From Rhodobiaceae bacterium (GTDB lineage: Bacteria > Pseudomonadota > Alphaproteobacteria > Rhizobiales > Tepidamorphaceae): 32,751 nt of DNA. The stretch lies in the NCBI GenBank assembly GCA_007118805.1, contig SKQW01000161.1, positions 1 through 32,751 of the forward strand. The letters run 5' to 3'. The position numbers and the translations under genes are program-made. Below, piece by piece: positions 31,374 through 32,751 of the stretch (its first letter is position 1; each line of letters opens with the position of its first letter). Below the pieces are notes generated by a model. That model did not search any database and had not been told where the DNA came from. It was given only the letters and a program-made list of their open reading frames with translations.

Positions 31374-31385
31374 GCAAACGTTTGC
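31374..31385. promoter_or_regulatory. LacI/PurR-type operator upstream of the HisD-like gene
   Basis: GCAAACGTTTGC is a perfect 12-bp palindrome with the central CG and the AAACGTTT core of LacI/PurR/GalR-family operators. It lies 136 bp upstream of the dehydrogenase gene and 15 bp after TTGACG (31353-31358), a plausible -35 element, so a bound repressor would cover the -10 region. The adjacent LacI-family protein is the obvious candidate to bind it. Confidence 0.7.
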
Positions 31386-31520
31386 CCGTGCGATCCTTGG
31401 GGCCACTTGCTTGGCCCGTGGCGAATAAAACGAACGGGAATATTGACTGGACTGGAAAAAGTCCGGCGGTCGCGATTGGGAGAGGCGGTCAGCGGCGAAG
31501 CGCCGCCGAATGAGGGTGGA

Positions 31521-32751
31521 ATGGGTCGGCATTTCAAGCATGCAAAGGTCAAACGTAGCGCGGTCAACCCCGGCGTGGCCGATGCCGTGCGGGCCATTCT
31601 CGACGATGTGGCGGAGAACGCAGATGCGGCCGTACTCCGTCATGCGGTGAGGTTCGACGGTTGGCAGGGCGACGACTTTCGTGTGGGCCCGGATGCAATC
31701 CGCGAGGCGGCGCGTGATCTGCCCGAGACCTTCAAGGACGATTTCGCCTATGCCCATCAGAATGTAAGCGAGTTCGCACGGCGCCAGCGCGACAGCCTTT
31801 CAAGCTTCGAGTTCGAGCCGGAGGACGGCGTTGTCCTCGGCCAGCGCGTCATCCCGGTTGCGCGCGTCGGCTGCTATGTGCCGGGTGGCAACTACCCGCT
31901 GGTGGCCAGCGCCATGATGAGCATTGCCACCGCCAAGGTGGCCGGCGTCGACTACGTGGTCGCCGCCGCCCCGCCCAAGGACGGGCGCAACATCCATCCG
32001 GCGACCCTTTACGCCATGCATCATTCGGGCGCCGACGAGATCTATGCAATGGGCGGGGTGCAGGCGCTCGCCGCCATGGCCTATGGGTGCCTGGGCATCC
32101 GGCCCGTCGACATGATCGTGGGCGCGGGCAACCGCTTCGTCGCCGAAGCAAAGCGCCAGCTCTTCGGCACTGTGGGGATCGACCTGCTGGCAGGGCCGAC
32201 GGAGATCCTCGTCATTGCAGACGACACCGCCGATCCGGCCCTGGTGGCGACGGACCTGCTCGGCCAAGCCGAACATGGCGAGGACAGTCCCGCCTGGCTG
32301 GTGACCAGTTCGGAGTCGCTGGCTCGGGCCGTATCCGAGGAGATCGCCCGGCAACTGCCCGAGCTTCCCACGCGCGCGGTGGCCGAGCGTGCCTGGCAGG
32401 ACCATGGCGAGATCGTGCTCGTCGACAGCCGCGAGGAGGCGGTTGCCGTCGCGGACGACTATGCCCCGGAGCACCTTGAACTGATGACTGCCGACGATGA
32501 CTGGTTCCTTGCGCGGCTGCGCAACTATGGAAGCCTGTTCATCGGCCAGGAATGCACCGTCACCTATGGCGACAAGGGCGTGGGCACTAACCACACTTTG
32601 CCGACCGCGCGGGCCGCGCGCTACACCGGCGGGCTATCTGCCGCGAAGTTCCTGAAGACCGTGACCTATCAGCGGCTCGACCGGACCGCCAGCGCCCGGA
32701 TGGCGCCGCTGATCAGCCGCATCTGCGAGATCGAGGGCATGTGGGCGCACA
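31521..32751 (+). CDS. Histidinol dehydrogenase family protein, HpsN-like alcohol dehydrogenase (3' end outside window)
   Basis: At least 410 residues, translated by hand because the frame runs off the window. The fold is clear: VARVGCYVPGGNYPLVASAM, then MGGVQALAAMAYG and DMIVGAGNRFVAEAKRQLFG. The zinc and catalytic residues of histidinol dehydrogenase are conserved: Gln and His in LLGQAEHGED, Glu-His in YAPEHLELM, Asp in TYGDKGVGTNH, and the final His in EGMWAH at the very edge. The short N-terminus without the usual DFxxRF segment, and the GDKGVGTNHTLPT-ARAARYTGGL tail, point to the HpsN group (2,3-dihydroxypropane-sulfonate dehydrogenase) and related catabolic enzymes rather than histidine biosynthesis. 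The start ATG at 31521 follows GAGGGTGGA. The upstream LacI gene and operator also argue for inducible catabolism. Confidence 0.85.
   Translation, partial: MGRHFKHAKVKRSAVNPGVADAVRAILDDVAENADAAVLRHAVRFDGWQGDDFRVGPDAIREAARDLPETFKDDFAYAHQNVSEFARRQRDSLSSFEFEPEDGVVLGQRVIPVARVGCYVPGGNYPLVASAMMSIATAKVAGVDYVVAAAPPKDGRNIHPATLYAMHHSGADEIYAMGGVQALAAMAYGCLGIRPVDMIVGAGNRFVAEAKRQLFGTVGIDLLAGPTEILVIADDTADPALVATDLLGQAEHGEDSPAWLVTSSESLARAVSEEIARQLPELPTRAVAERAWQDHGEIVLVDSREEAVAVADDYAPEHLELMTADDDWFLARLRNYGSLFIGQECTVTYGDKGVGTNHTLPTARAARYTGGLSAAKFLKTVTYQRLDRTASARMAPLISRICEIEGMWAH

Noticed and set aside
31521-32751. Calling the last gene hisD for histidine biosynthesis
   Set aside because: The LacI regulator, operator, shortened N-terminus and lack of his neighbours fit a catabolic HpsN-like enzyme better.
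1-32751. CRISPR array or tandem-repeat region
   Set aside because: No series of regularly spaced identical repeats was seen; the only tandem copies are the short ones at 618-648 and 29732-29751.

Overview
The window is GC-rich, densely coded chromosomal DNA from an alphaproteobacterium. Evidence for this is the isoaspartyl-methyltransferase-like gene directly upstream of tolC (an order I know from Hyphomicrobiales and relatives), tRNA genes with encoded CCA, a hybrid histidine kinase with a PAS_7-type domain, and LivGFHM-type ABC cassettes with a Tat-exported binding protein. I cannot name a genus from sequence alone. No rRNA, CRISPR array, intact insertion sequence, phage gene or replication origin is visible.

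Layout. 1-1372 (minus): start of a TolC outer-membrane channel and the methyltransferase-like gene. 1521-4502 (minus): a three-gene catabolic operon (aldehyde dehydrogenase of the succinate-semialdehyde type, cupin, SDR), with a divergent AraC-family regulator at 4694-5560. 5572-6575: a terminator, tRNA-Cys, two small conserved-looking genes on the opposite strand, tRNA-Asn and its terminator. 6538-7293: a gene-poor stretch with strong hairpins and one possible small gene. 7294-9189: MFS transporter plus a yeast-type cytosine deaminase. 9223-11658 (minus): a sugar-acid dehydratase of the IlvD/Edd family and the biotin transporter subunit BioY. 11735-13439: a possible 47-residue Cys-x-x-Cys peptide and a membrane-anchored TPR protein. 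13448-15914: a transposase scrap, a sulfotransferase (minus) and a divergent glycosyltransferase; the latter is locally AT-richer and may be acquired. 16085-18475 (minus): hybrid kinase with two receivers. 18794-20661: a 31-residue leader ORF overlapping an NCS2 nucleobase permease that carries an unusual C-terminal soluble domain. 20816-22946: a Crp/Fnr regulator followed by a membrane-bound class III adenylate cyclase. 22956-24251 (minus): a CNNM/HlyC-CorC-type protein. 24575-29344: a complete branched-chain-amino-acid/amide-type ABC importer with a strong hairpin between the binding protein gene and the rest. 29401-29745: a decayed junction of two phosphonate-type permease genes (phnE1 end, phnE2 start). 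30157-31239: a LacI-family regulator. 31521 to the window end: a histidinol-dehydrogenase-family enzyme, probably an HpsN-like alcohol/sulfonate dehydrogenase, with a perfect LacI-type operator upstream.

Themes. Most of the window is import and first-step catabolism of small organic nutrients under dedicated one-component regulators (AraC, LacI). A possible second-messenger pair (cyclase and Crp) is also present. I did not find a clear novel defence or biosynthetic system. The most unusual items are the permease with a degenerate HATPase-like tail and coupled leader peptide, the phnE1/phnE2 remnant that keeps its original TAATG coupling but contains an amber codon, and the operator logic around the LacI and HisD-like genes.
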